From: Lentzea californiensis
GTDB lineage: Bacteria; Actinomycetota; Actinomycetes; Mycobacteriales; Pseudonocardiaceae
Direction of reading: 5' to 3'
NCBI RefSeq assembly: GCF_024648825.1
Contig: NZ_JANBBE010000013.1
Coordinates: 186,001-250,000, forward strand
DNA length: 64,000 nt
Below, in pieces: positions 27,152-34,797 of this stretch. Both the position numbers and the translations under genes were made by a program. The first letter of the stretch is position 1. Each line of letters begins with the position of its first letter. Below the pieces are notes generated by a model. That model saw nothing but the letters and a program-made list of their open reading frames with translations. It searched no databases and was not told where the DNA came from.

Positions 27152-29131
27152 GTGGCGCCCGTTGAGTTCACCGTCACCGGTGGTGAAGGTTCACCACTGG
27201 ACTTCGTCGCGGTCCTGACGCCCGCGTCCTCGCTCGTCGTGATCACCGATCCGGCCGGGTGGGCGCAGGTCAGCCGGGGGCTGGCCGTCGGATCGGCCGC
27301 GTCCACCGCGGTCGCGACGCAGGTGCGGGTGCTGAGGTTCGCCGTTCTCGACCTCCGGCACTTCTCGTCGGCCTCGTCGCTGCCGTCGCTCTCGGACGTG
27401 CCCGGCGACGTGGTGGCGCTGCACGACACGCGCTCGTGGGACTCGGCTCCGGTGGTCGCGTCGTTGCGCGGGCTCGGGCGGCCGGTCGTGCTCTTCACCG
27501 CCGTACACACCTGGGTGTCCGGTGTGGACACCGCGTCGGTGGTGATGGGGTGGAGCGCGCCGCACGTCGTCCTCGCCGCGCCGCGCGGTCCGGGAGAGGC
27601 ACGGGTCGAGGACGCGCTCTGGCAGTTCCGGGAGCTGGAACGGCTGGGGAGGATGACGTACACGTCCCTGCCCGCACCGCCCGTGGTCGCGGATCGCGCG
27701 GTGACCGTGATGGTCGCGCTGCCGGGAGCCACCGAGGGCATCGCCGGGGCGCTGCGGCCGGGCGCGGAGTACGAGGTGTGGGCGCGCGTCGGGGCGCATC
27801 CCGTCGTCCTGCCGGCCGACCTGGAACTGCGCGCCGTGCTCAGCATGACCGGCCGTCCCGGGCAGTCCGAGTCGTTCGTGCTGCCGGCCGAGGGCCCCAG
27901 TTCGTGGGTGAGCTTCGAGGTCACGACGCCGTACGCGGCCGTGCCCTGGACCGGTGAGCTGGTCGTCTACCACGGTGTCGTGCCGGTGCAAGTCCAGCAG
28001 CTCGTGCTGCCGGTCGGCGGGGGCGAGCCGCGTTCACTGACGCGCTGGAAGCTCTCCCGCACGTTCGCGGATCTCCCGGCGTCGCGCGCGGTGTCGGTGC
28101 TGGACCTCGGTGACCGGGCGCTGGTCGCGGCGGGAGGGGTGCCGACGTGGACCAGCCTGGCCGGACCCGCGCTGTCGCTGCCCTCGTCGTCGGGGCTGGA
28201 TCCCTGGTACGGCAAGGACTTCCCGGCCTACTGCGCTGATCTCGCCTTCCTGGCCAGGCAGGGCGCGGCGGCGTACTCGCGGCTGTTCGGTGAGCACGGG
28301 CCTGCGGGCGCCGTCCGGCACGCGGCGCGGGTGACGGGCCGTCCGGCCGGAATGGTGGTGGCTGCCGCGGCGTCCGGTCCGGTGCGGTGGCCGATGATCT
28401 ACGACCTGCCGTTCGCGGACGGGCCGCACCGGTTGTGCCCCTCGGTCGGGCAGTTCGGGCCGTTCGGCGCCGGGGGAGAGGTGCCGGCGCACTGCCCGCT
28501 GCCCGATCACAGCGGGAACGTGTTGTGCCCCTTCGGTTTCTGGGGTCTGTCGAGCGTGCTGGAGCATCCTGCCGGGCCGCTCGTGCGGCGCATCCTGCCC
28601 CGCTCGTGGCCGTTCGAGGTGGCGATGGCGGTCGACCCCGAGATGGACCGCTCACTGACCGAGCGGCACGTCACGGAGCTGATGTCGCAGGTCCCGCCGG
28701 AGTCGGTGACGTCGGCGTACGTCACCCCGGCCGAGCTGGGGCGGGCGCTGGCGGACGAAGTCATGGACGTCGTGCACCTGCACTTCCGCGAGGGTTTCCT
28801 CGATGCCGAGGAGATCGCACGGTGGAGCAGCGAGGGTGTGTGGCCGCAGCCGCACTGGCCCGTGCGCAAGCCGTTGATCGTGGGGACGACACCGATGAAC
28901 GGCCTGGTGCGCTCGTTCGTCGAGCACGGCGCGTCCGGCGTGATCAGTCCCGAGGTCGCCGTACCGCAGGACATGGCCGGCTGGGTCACGGGCATGCTGC
29001 TCTCACGGCTGGCCGCCGGGATCAGCGCCGGCGAGGCGTTGCGGCAGGTGCGGTGGGAGATGCTCAGCCGCGGCAACGTCATGGGGCTCGCCTACGCGTT
29101 GCACGGAAGTGCCGATCTCCGCGCTCGCTGA
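27152..29131 (+). CDS. CHAT-domain protein, catalytic Cys apparently replaced
   Basis: About 659 aa; GTG 27152 is preferred over ATG 27113, which lies inside ctaB. The last 200 residues match the caspase-like CHAT domain: CPFGFWGLSSVLEHP, VVHLHFREG where CHAT usually has the catalytic His, then RSFVEHGASGVISPE and the end motif SRGNVMGLAYALHGSADL. Where active members have NxCxT, this one reads VGTTPMNG without Cys, so peptidase activity is doubtful. A Cys-rich patch (CPSVGQFG, HCPLPDH) precedes it. The N-terminal 400 residues are beta-rich and unassigned. A small helical-protein gene follows 32 bp later. Confidence 0.72.
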   Translation: MAPVEFTVTGGEGSPLDFVAVLTPASSLVVITDPAGWAQVSRGLAVGSAASTAVATQVRVLRFAVLDLRHFSSASSLPSLSDVPGDVVALHDTRSWDSAPVVASLRGLGRPVVLFTAVHTWVSGVDTASVVMGWSAPHVVLAAPRGPGEARVEDALWQFRELERLGRMTYTSLPAPPVVADRAVTVMVALPGATEGIAGALRPGAEYEVWARVGAHPVVLPADLELRAVLSMTGRPGQSESFVLPAEGPSSWVSFEVTTPYAAVPWTGELVVYHGVVPVQVQQLVLPVGGGEPRSLTRWKLSRTFADLPASRAVSVLDLGDRALVAAGGVPTWTSLAGPALSLPSSSGLDPWYGKDFPAYCADLAFLARQGAAAYSRLFGEHGPAGAVRHAARVTGRPAGMVVAAAASGPVRWPMIYDLPFADGPHRLCPSVGQFGPFGAGGEVPAHCPLPDHSGNVLCPFGFWGLSSVLEHPAGPLVRRILPRSWPFEVAMAVDPEMDRSLTERHVTELMSQVPPESVTSAYVTPAELGRALADEVMDVVHLHFREGFLDAEEIARWSSEGVWPQPHWPVRKPLIVGTTPMNGLVRSFVEHGASGVISPEVAVPQDMAGWVTGMLLSRLAAGISAGEALRQVRWEMLSRGNVMGLAYALHGSADLRAR

Positions 29132-29163
29132 ACCGTCAGCGGCGACTGGGCGTTTACCAGGGC

Positions 29164-29412
29164 ATGCTGAACTCGGAAGCCCAGCTGCGGCAAGCGGTGG
29201 ACGAACTGGTCCGCCGCTTCGGTGATCGCGTGGCGGGCGACCTGATCGTCGACGCCGCTGTCGAGGCGTACCTCGACCTGCGGCGCGCTTCGACCGTGCA
29301 CTCCTATCTCGGCGTGCTCACTGTGCGCCGCGCAGCTCGCGAACTCGCGTTCACCGCCGTCGGCGTGACGATGCCCGTGCAGCAGACAGTGGGTCTCACG
29401 CCTGCTCGCTGA
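29164..29412 (+). CDS. Small three-helix protein (dimerization-domain-like)
   Basis: 82 aa from ATG 29164. The sequence reads as three helices: SEAQLRQAVDELVRRFGD, GDLIVDAAVEAYLDLRRAS, then SYLGVLTVRRAARELAF. The pattern VxxxVxxxYxxLxxASxVxxYLxxLxxRxAxxxL resembles the small three-helix-bundle dimerization proteins of actinobacteria. It lies 32 bp after the CHAT gene on the same strand and is probably in its operon. Identification is from pattern only; no catalytic residues are visible. Confidence 0.55.
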   Translation: MLNSEAQLRQAVDELVRRFGDRVAGDLIVDAAVEAYLDLRRASTVHSYLGVLTVRRAARELAFTAVGVTMPVQQTVGLTPAR

Positions 29413-29418
29413 ACGTGC

Positions 29419-30069
29419 TCAGGACGCCACCCTGGTCAGCAGGTCCTCGACGCACGGGTCGTCGAGGGACTCGACGATGCACTTCCACAACAGAAGGTTC
29501 GTCTCAGCCCACTTGCTGTAGGTCGCGGCGGCCTCCGAGTCGTAGAAGTAGTAGCCCTCGTCGGCTTTGCCCACCTGCTCGCCCACGATCTTGTACGCGA
29601 GCTCGCGCAGGGTGATGCCGTTCTCCTGCAGGTACTTGTGCGCCAGGACGACCGGCGTGACCGGCAGCGCCTTGAACAGCGTGTCCGCGTCGGACAACGC
29701 CTGCGCCTCCAGCGAGATGTCACGGGAACGGGTGCGCATCTCGGCCTCGACGACGATCCGCTCGATCCAGTCGATGTCGCCCTGCGAGACGCCGGCGACG
29801 AAGAGGACCTTCCGGCGCAGCGCCGCGCCGTCCGTGGGCAGCGAGTTGCGGCGGACCATGTAGTTCAGGTCGTGCACCAGTGCGGCGACCTCCACGACGT
29901 CCCGTGCGGCGCCGTTGCGTTCGGCGAAGTGCACGGACTTGTCGCGGACGAAGCTCACGTGGTGCCAGCCGTGGAACTGCAGCTTCGCGGCCAGGTCCTC
30001 GCACAGCCGCCTCACGCGCTGCTCCACGTCCGCTATGACAGACCTCGGGATCATCGTGCGCGTACGCAT
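29419..30069 (-). CDS. HD-domain metal-dependent phosphohydrolase
   Basis: 216 aa from ATG 30069 (adjacent ATG at 30072 also possible), seven bases after AGGAGG. An HD fold is shown by HGWHHVSFVRDKSVHFA, VAALVHDLNYM (the HD pair) and the late Asp in LSDADTLFKAL. Together these form the metal site that hydrolyses phosphate esters or nucleotides in this superfamily. The substrate is unknown. The gene ends 6 bp from the end of the convergent small helical-protein gene. Confidence 0.75.
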   Translation of the reverse strand: MRTRTMIPRSVIADVEQRVRRLCEDLAAKLQFHGWHHVSFVRDKSVHFAERNGAARDVVEVAALVHDLNYMVRRNSLPTDGAALRRKVLFVAGVSQGDIDWIERIVVEAEMRTRSRDISLEAQALSDADTLFKALPVTPVVLAHKYLQENGITLRELAYKIVGEQVGKADEGYYFYDSEAAATYSKWAETNLLLWKCIVESLDDPCVEDLLTRVAS

Positions 30070-30130
30070 CATCAGCCCTCCTGACAAGGTGGGCTGATGG
30101 TAGGCGTGTCGCGGCGCCCTCGGCGGGGCT

Positions 30131-30778
30131 TCAGAGGTGGTTCGTCAGATCCTCCAGTCGGTCCTCCACCGGCACGTGCCGGTGGCTGATTCCGGTGTCC
30201 GGGTCGTAGCTGAGGCTCCACGGGTTCACGGCACGTGACTTGACCAGGAACGTCATGGTTCCGTCTGCTGCTCGCGGGATGCGGTGGAACTCGTGCGCGA
30301 GCATCGTCCCGGTGGCGCCCTCGGTGCACTGGGTGCGGTTCGTGAGCTCCGTGCCGACGATGGTGCGACCGCCGATGCCGAGCCGGGCGTCGAACCGTTC
30401 GTGCAGGTAGGCGCCGCTCAGGATCGTGGTGCAGAAGTGGTAGCGGTGGTTGTGCACCGAGTCGGCGTAGCCGGCCCGCCAGTCTGCCAGCGGCTTGTAC
30501 TCGTGCAGCCAGAACGTGAACGGTTCGTCCGCCTCGTCCCTCAGACACCACGCGAAGTGCGTCGTCGTCTCGCGCGAGTGCGCGATCACCCAGGTCGCCT
30601 GCTGGGGGGTGAGCGCGTCGATGTGCGCGCGAAGCTCTTTGCGCAGCTCGGGCCGGGCCGCCCAGTCGGTGAACCACGTGCCGACATCGGCCCAGTGGTC
30701 CACGACGGGGAATTCGGCGCGCTTCACCCGGGCGGCGAGCTCCTCGAGCGCGGACAACCCGGTGAACTCGGCTAGCAA
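30131..30778 (-). CDS. Unknown protein with cupin-like His cluster
   Basis: 215 aa from TTG 30778, ten bases after GAGGAG. The start lies 7 bp after the stop of the upstream membrane-protein gene, so the two are coupled. A helical N-terminal half (ELRKELRAHIDAL) is followed by a beta-rich half with SVHNHRYHF, GAYLHERFD and MLAHEFHRIP. The spaced His residues and beta pattern resemble the metal site of cupins such as cysteine-dioxygenase-like proteins. I do not recognise a named family, and enzymatic activity is unproven. Confidence 0.5.
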   Translation of the reverse strand: MLAEFTGLSALEELAARVKRAEFPVVDHWADVGTWFTDWAARPELRKELRAHIDALTPQQATWVIAHSRETTTHFAWCLRDEADEPFTFWLHEYKPLADWRAGYADSVHNHRYHFCTTILSGAYLHERFDARLGIGGRTIVGTELTNRTQCTEGATGTMLAHEFHRIPRAADGTMTFLVKSRAVNPWSLSYDPDTGISHRHVPVEDRLEDLTNHL

Positions 30779-30784
30779 GATCGA

Positions 30785-31789
30785 TCAGCTCCTCAACTGA
30801 GCAGATGCGGAGAATTCGCGACGGAATGCGTGGAACTTGCCTTCGAGTTCCGTGAAGCCGTCCTGGGTGAGCGTCTCGCCGGTGATCTTCTCGAACAGCG
30901 CGATGAAGTCGTTCCGCGTCGTCGAAGGCGTGATGGCGAAGTGGTAGCCGGCCTTGGAATTGCTGATGCGCAGGAACTCCGCGCGTTCCATCGCGTAAAG
31001 GAACGAACTCTCGGTGAACCTGAGCGTGCGCGGATAGGGCCTGAGCACTCCCGCGGTGTTGCTGTAGAGCGTGAGCCAGGCGGAGTCGTCGAACAACTCG
31101 AGCCGGTCGAGCGGCGGATCCGAAACGATCGTGACGTCGATTCTCGTGCAGCGGCTGCGGGCCGCGTAGAGCCCGACGAGCCCTATCCCGATCTGTTCCT
31201 TGAGCCGTTCCTGGATCTCGTCGTAGTCGCCGTCCGCGCCCTCGTTGCGCAACAGGTACCGCGCCCGCCCGCTGATCGCGTTGTCGTCGCGCGGATCGGC
31301 CAGCACGGCCCTGAGCTCGCACTCCGTCTGGCTGAGCAGCACCCTGCCCGCCGCGTACCGGCCGGCGAACCCGCGGAAGCAGTACAGCCGCGTTCGTTCC
31401 AGGTCCTGCATCATGAGCTGGTTGAACACCGGGTCCGGCTTGGCGGTCGGCTCGAACACGTGGCTGGGGAAGAACTCCCGGTCGAGTGCCCGGTACTCCT
31501 GGGTGAGCTCTCTGAGCGCTTTGCGGCTCTCCTCGATGACCGGGGCCAGCAGTGCCCTTTGCGCTGCTTTCGACGTGATCAACGTCTGCGTGAAGCTCAC
31601 CACTGCCGAAATCAGCGTGCCCGTACCCAGTGCCGTCAGCAGGTTTCTAGCTGTGCCGGAATCCATTTGACTGGAAATGGCCAGCGACGCACCCGACGTC
31701 ACGACGAGTATGAGGAGGAGCAACCCGGTCCGAGTCCAGAACAACTCCTGGATCAGGTTGCTGCGGATGCCTCCGGCCTCCGCGGACAC
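30785..31789 (-). CDS. Two-helix membrane protein with large cytoplasmic domain
   Basis: 334 aa from GTG 31789, eight bases after a perfect AGGAGG (minus strand of 31798-31803); an in-frame TTG at 31888 lacks a site. Two adjacent membrane helices (TGLLLLILVVTSGASLAI and NLLTALGTGTLISAVVSF, about residues 20-65) precede a soluble domain of about 260 residues. Segments such as AVLADPRDDNAISGRARYL, IDVTIVSDPPLDRLELFDDS and SSFLYAMERAEFLRIS remind me of degenerate phospholipase-D-like sensor domains without HKD residues, but weakly. It is probably a membrane sensor or anchor for the cupin-like protein encoded next. Confidence 0.5.
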   Translation of the reverse strand: MSAEAGGIRSNLIQELFWTRTGLLLLILVVTSGASLAISSQMDSGTARNLLTALGTGTLISAVVSFTQTLITSKAAQRALLAPVIEESRKALRELTQEYRALDREFFPSHVFEPTAKPDPVFNQLMMQDLERTRLYCFRGFAGRYAAGRVLLSQTECELRAVLADPRDDNAISGRARYLLRNEGADGDYDEIQERLKEQIGIGLVGLYAARSRCTRIDVTIVSDPPLDRLELFDDSAWLTLYSNTAGVLRPYPRTLRFTESSFLYAMERAEFLRISNSKAGYHFAITPSTTRNDFIALFEKITGETLTQDGFTELEGKFHAFRREFSASAQLRS

Positions 31790-32119
31790 GTGTGCCACCT
31801 CCTGAATCACCAGATTGGCCGCTACCCGAACGGACGAATGCGGTGGGTGTCCGATCAAGTGCGAGGAGTTACTGTACGCGTCGGTCAAAAGATAAGGAAG
31901 CTGCTATTCGTGCGACATTCCGGACCGGAATAAGTGCCCGTGAGCCCCGTTGACGGCCCGTACTCGTGCACTTCGGTGACGCGCCGTCGCGACCGCCCCC
32001 GAACGTGTCGGATGAGGGTGAGCACCCCACCCACATGTACCCATGTCGGGTGTCATGGTCCAGAGGGCCGTGCGGGTTGCTACACGCCGCTCACACCGGT
32101 CCGAATACGCTCACCCACC
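31790..32119. promoter_or_regulatory. Divergent intergenic region with a 15-bp palindrome
   Basis: 330 bp between the divergent membrane-protein and FKBP genes. It contains ATTCCGG-A-CCGGAAT at 31917-31931, a perfect 7-1-7 dyad about 128 bp upstream of the minus-strand start and 190 bp upstream of the FKBP start. AGGAGG for the minus-strand gene is at 31798-31803. I see nothing else: no convincing ORF and no -10/-35 pair I would defend. Confidence 0.4.
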
Positions 32120-32650
32120 ATGCGTAACGTCCTGCTCATCGCTTCTGTGGCGCTTGCGGCCACCGGCCTCGCCGGGTGCGCCGGGTCGGCCCAGCCCTCG
32201 GCCGGCGGATCGTCGCCGGCCGCCGCCGCGCCCACCAACCCCTGCAAGGCCGACGACTTCAAGGTCACCGGCGACTTCGGGTCGGCGCCCCAGGTCGAGA
32301 TCCCGAACTGCAAGCCCACCAGCGAGCTCGTCATCAAGGACCTGGTGGTGGGCACCGGCGCCGAGGTGAAGACGGGCACGACGGCCACGGTCAACTACCA
32401 CCTCACGACCTTCTCCGACAAGAAGGTGAAGGACACCTCGTTCGGCAAGAAGCCGTTCGACGTCGAGAACGTCGGCCAGGCGCCGGTCATCGACGGCTGG
32501 AACGAGGGCATCGTCGGGCTCAAGGAGCAGGGTCGCCGCCTGCTCATCGTGCCGCCGGAGAAGGGCTACGGCGAGGGCGGCCGGGGCATCAAGCCGAACG
32601 AGACCCTGATCTTCGTGATCGACGGCGTGAAGGTCACCCCCGCCGCCTGA
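32120..32650 (+). CDS. FKBP-type peptidyl-prolyl cis-trans isomerase, lipoprotein
   Basis: 176 aa from ATG 32120; longer in-frame starts (31934) would bury the signal peptide. The signal peptide ends in the lipobox LAGC, so the protein is lipid-anchored outside the membrane, followed by a Ser/Ala/Pro linker. The FKBP domain occupies about residues 75-176: VIKDLVVGTGAEVKTG, TVNYHL, VIDGWNEGIVGLKEQGRRLLIVPPEKGYG and LIFVIDGVKV. It should isomerise Xaa-Pro bonds in exported proteins. Confidence 0.92.
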   Translation: MRNVLLIASVALAATGLAGCAGSAQPSAGGSSPAAAAPTNPCKADDFKVTGDFGSAPQVEIPNCKPTSELVIKDLVVGTGAEVKTGTTATVNYHLTTFSDKKVKDTSFGKKPFDVENVGQAPVIDGWNEGIVGLKEQGRRLLIVPPEKGYGEGGRGIKPNETLIFVIDGVKVTPAA

Positions 32651-32659
32651 TCCGAGACG

Positions 32660-32691
32660 CGAACGGCCCCCGGAGCACCGGGGGCCGTTCG
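32660..32691. terminator. Hairpin terminator between the FKBP gene and qor
   Basis: A perfect 14-bp stem (32660-32673 with 32678-32691) closes on the loop AGCA and lies between convergent genes, with only a short T-rich tail. It probably ends transcription from both sides. Confidence 0.8.
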
Positions 32692-32702
32692 TTCTCCCAG
32701 GT

Positions 32703-33644
32703 TCAGGGCAGCAGCAGCAACTTGCCGGTCGTCCTGCGCGACTGCAGGTCGGTGTGCGCCTGCGCCGCCTCCTCCAGTTTGTACCGGCCACCGATCCGGA
32801 TGTTCAGCGTTCCCGACGCGATGGCGGAGAACAGGTCGGACGCCCGCCAGTCGAGCTCCGCGCGGTCGAGCAGGTACGCCCCGGTCGACGGCCGCGTCAG
32901 GTACACGGACCCGGCCGCGTTGAGCCGCTGCGGGTCCACCGGCGGCACCGGCCCGGACGAGGCCCCGAACAACGCCAGCATGCCGCGCGGCTTCAGCGAG
33001 GCCAGCGACTGGTCGAACGTGTCGGCGCCGACACCGTCGTAGACGACGTCGACCTTCTCGATCTGCGAGGCGAAGTCCCCGTACCGCAGCACCTGGTCGG
33101 CCCCGGCCTCGCGGGCCAGCGCCTCCTTCTCGCCGGTCGACACCGTCGCGACGACGGTGGCGCCCTTCGACTTCACCCACTGCGTCAGCAGCAGGCCGAC
33201 GCCACCGGCCGCCGCGTGCACGAGCACCCGGTCGCCCTCCTTCACCACGTACGTCGAGTGGATCAGGTAATGCGCGGTGATGCCCTGCAGCAGCGAGGCC
33301 GCGGCCAGTTCGACGTCCAGCCCGTCCGGCACCCGCACCGCCGACGCGGCCGGCACCACGACCTCGGACGCGTAGCTGCCCAGCACGCCCATCCACGCGA
33401 CCTTGTCGCCGGGAGCGAAGTCCGGGGAGTTGCTCGTCACGACCTCGCCGGCGCCTTCGAGTCCCAGGGCGGTGGGCAGCGTCAGCGGGTACTGGCCGCT
33501 GCGCTGGTAGGTGTCGATGTAGTTGACGCCCGCGGCGCTCACCTTCACCAGCAGCTCGCCGTCACCGGGCACGGGCGGCGGCACGTCCGTGTGCTCCAGC
33601 ACCTCGGGGCCACCGGCCGAACGCACCACCACTGCCTTGGGCAT
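32703..33644 (-). CDS. qor: NADPH:quinone oxidoreductase (zinc-less MDR family)
   Basis: 313 aa from ATG 33644, four bases after AAGGAGGA. An MDR-superfamily reductase: GroES-like N-terminal domain with AAGVNYIDTYQRSGQYP (the Qor signature), then a Rossmann domain with VLVHAAAGGVGLLLTQWVKSKGA. The zinc-ligand cysteines of alcohol dehydrogenases are absent. It reduces quinones with NADPH in the cytosol. It sits between ctaB and ctaA as in the mycobacterial order. Convergent with the FKBP gene. Confidence 0.9.
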   Translation of the reverse strand: MPKAVVVRSAGGPEVLEHTDVPPPVPGDGELLVKVSAAGVNYIDTYQRSGQYPLTLPTALGLEGAGEVVTSNSPDFAPGDKVAWMGVLGSYASEVVVPAASAVRVPDGLDVELAAASLLQGITAHYLIHSTYVVKEGDRVLVHAAAGGVGLLLTQWVKSKGATVVATVSTGEKEALAREAGADQVLRYGDFASQIEKVDVVYDGVGADTFDQSLASLKPRGMLALFGASSGPVPPVDPQRLNAAGSVYLTRPSTGAYLLDRAELDWRASDLFSAIASGTLNIRIGGRYKLEEAAQAHTDLQSRRTTGKLLLLP

Positions 33645-33809
33645 CTGTCCTCCTTGATCGACTCAACCCGGTCAACCCAGGCCACGACCCCGATGTTCCC
33701 GCTCCCAGCGGATGGGAACCTCCAGCATGAGGGCATCTGCCCCGGTTCGCCCGCTACCTGCGGTGCTACCACGGTGACGGACAGCGGGCGGCCCTGTTAT
33801 GACCGGTCC

Positions 33810-34595
33810 ATGCGAAAAACATCCCTGCTGCTGATCGCATTGCTGCTGATGGTGGGAGCGCTTCCATCCCACGCCGCCTCCGCCAAGAAGGGCGTGACCG
33901 CCGCCGACGACCCCGGCCCGGCCGGCGCCGCCATGGCCGCCCTCGACGCCCGCTGGTACTACACCTGGGCCTCGGACCGGCGCGGGATCCAGAGCAACGC
34001 CGAGTTCGTCCCCATGATCTGGGGCGCGGCCAGCGTCACCGACGCGGAGCTGAACAAGGCGAAGGCCAACGGCCGGCAACTGCTGGGGTTCAACGAACCC
34101 GACATGGCCGGCCAGGCGAACATGACCGTCGAACGCGCGCTCGACCTGTGGCCGCGCCTGCAGAGCACCGGCCTGAGGCTCGGCGCCCCCGGCGTCGCGT
34201 TCGGCGGTGACGTCGCGGGCGGCTGGCTCGACCGGTTCATGGCGGGCGCGAAGGCGCGCAACCTCCGCGTCGACTTCATCCCGATCCACTGGTACGGCCA
34301 GGACTTCTCCGCCGCCGCCACCGGACACCTGGAGTCGTACCTGCGCAACGTCCACAACCGCTACAAGAAGCCGATCTGGCTCACCGAGTACGCGCTGATC
34401 GACTGGCGCTCCGGCCGCGCGGTCTACCCGAGCCAGCAGCAGACCGCGTTCATCACCGCCTCGACCAGGATGCTCGACGGACTGTCCTTCGTGGAGCGGT
34501 ACTCGTGGTTCACCCTGTCCACGAAGACCAGCCCCACCGGACTGTCCACCGGTACCGCTCTGACCGCGGCGGGTAACGCCTACAAGGCGGCCTAA
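33810..34595 (+). CDS. Secreted glycoside hydrolase, GH128-like (beta-1,3-glucanase)
   Basis: 261 aa from ATG 33810. A signal peptide (LLLIALLLMVGALPSHAA) precedes a single small TIM barrel typical of the Asl1/GH128 family: ARWYYTWASD, VPMIWGA, GFNEPDMAGQANM (acid/base Glu), FIPIHWYGQ and PIWLTEYALIDW (nucleophile Glu), then YSWFTL. Family members cleave beta-1,3-glucan, so a role against fungal or plant wall polymer outside the cell is likely. Its stop codon lies inside the terminal repeat of the palindromic element that follows. Confidence 0.85.
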   Translation: MRKTSLLLIALLLMVGALPSHAASAKKGVTAADDPGPAGAAMAALDARWYYTWASDRRGIQSNAEFVPMIWGAASVTDAELNKAKANGRQLLGFNEPDMAGQANMTVERALDLWPRLQSTGLRLGAPGVAFGGDVAGGWLDRFMAGAKARNLRVDFIPIHWYGQDFSAAATGHLESYLRNVHNRYKKPIWLTEYALIDWRSGRAVYPSQQQTAFITASTRMLDGLSFVERYSWFTLSTKTSPTGLSTGTALTAAGNAYKAA

Positions 34596-34792
34596 GCACC
34601 TGCTCAGAAGTTCTGTCTCAAAGCGGCATCACCCCTTCCCGCCCGGCGAAGTCTCGCACCACGCCGGACATCCCCACACGACGTTGATGAGGGGAGCTTT
34701 CATAAACCTCAGGTTTATGAAAGCTCCCCTCATCAACCTCAGAGCCCGGGCGTCCCGCCCATTCGGACAGGACTTCCGGCCAGGTGCTTAGG
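34591..34792. repeat. 202-bp nested inverted-repeat element with a 55-bp perfect central palindrome
   Basis: The outer ends are a perfect 12-bp inverted repeat (CCTAAGCACCTG at 34591-34602, its complement at 34781-34792). Just inside, 34607-34617 pairs with 34766-34776 in 10 of 11 bases. The centre is a perfect palindrome with 27-bp arms (34683-34709 and 34711-34737) around one C, containing GGGGAGCTTTCATA. It fills the space between convergent genes, and the left end supplies the GH128 stop codon. It resembles a MITE or a terminator-like intergenic palindrome; there is no ORF. Confidence 0.7.
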
Positions 34793-34797
34793 CGCGT

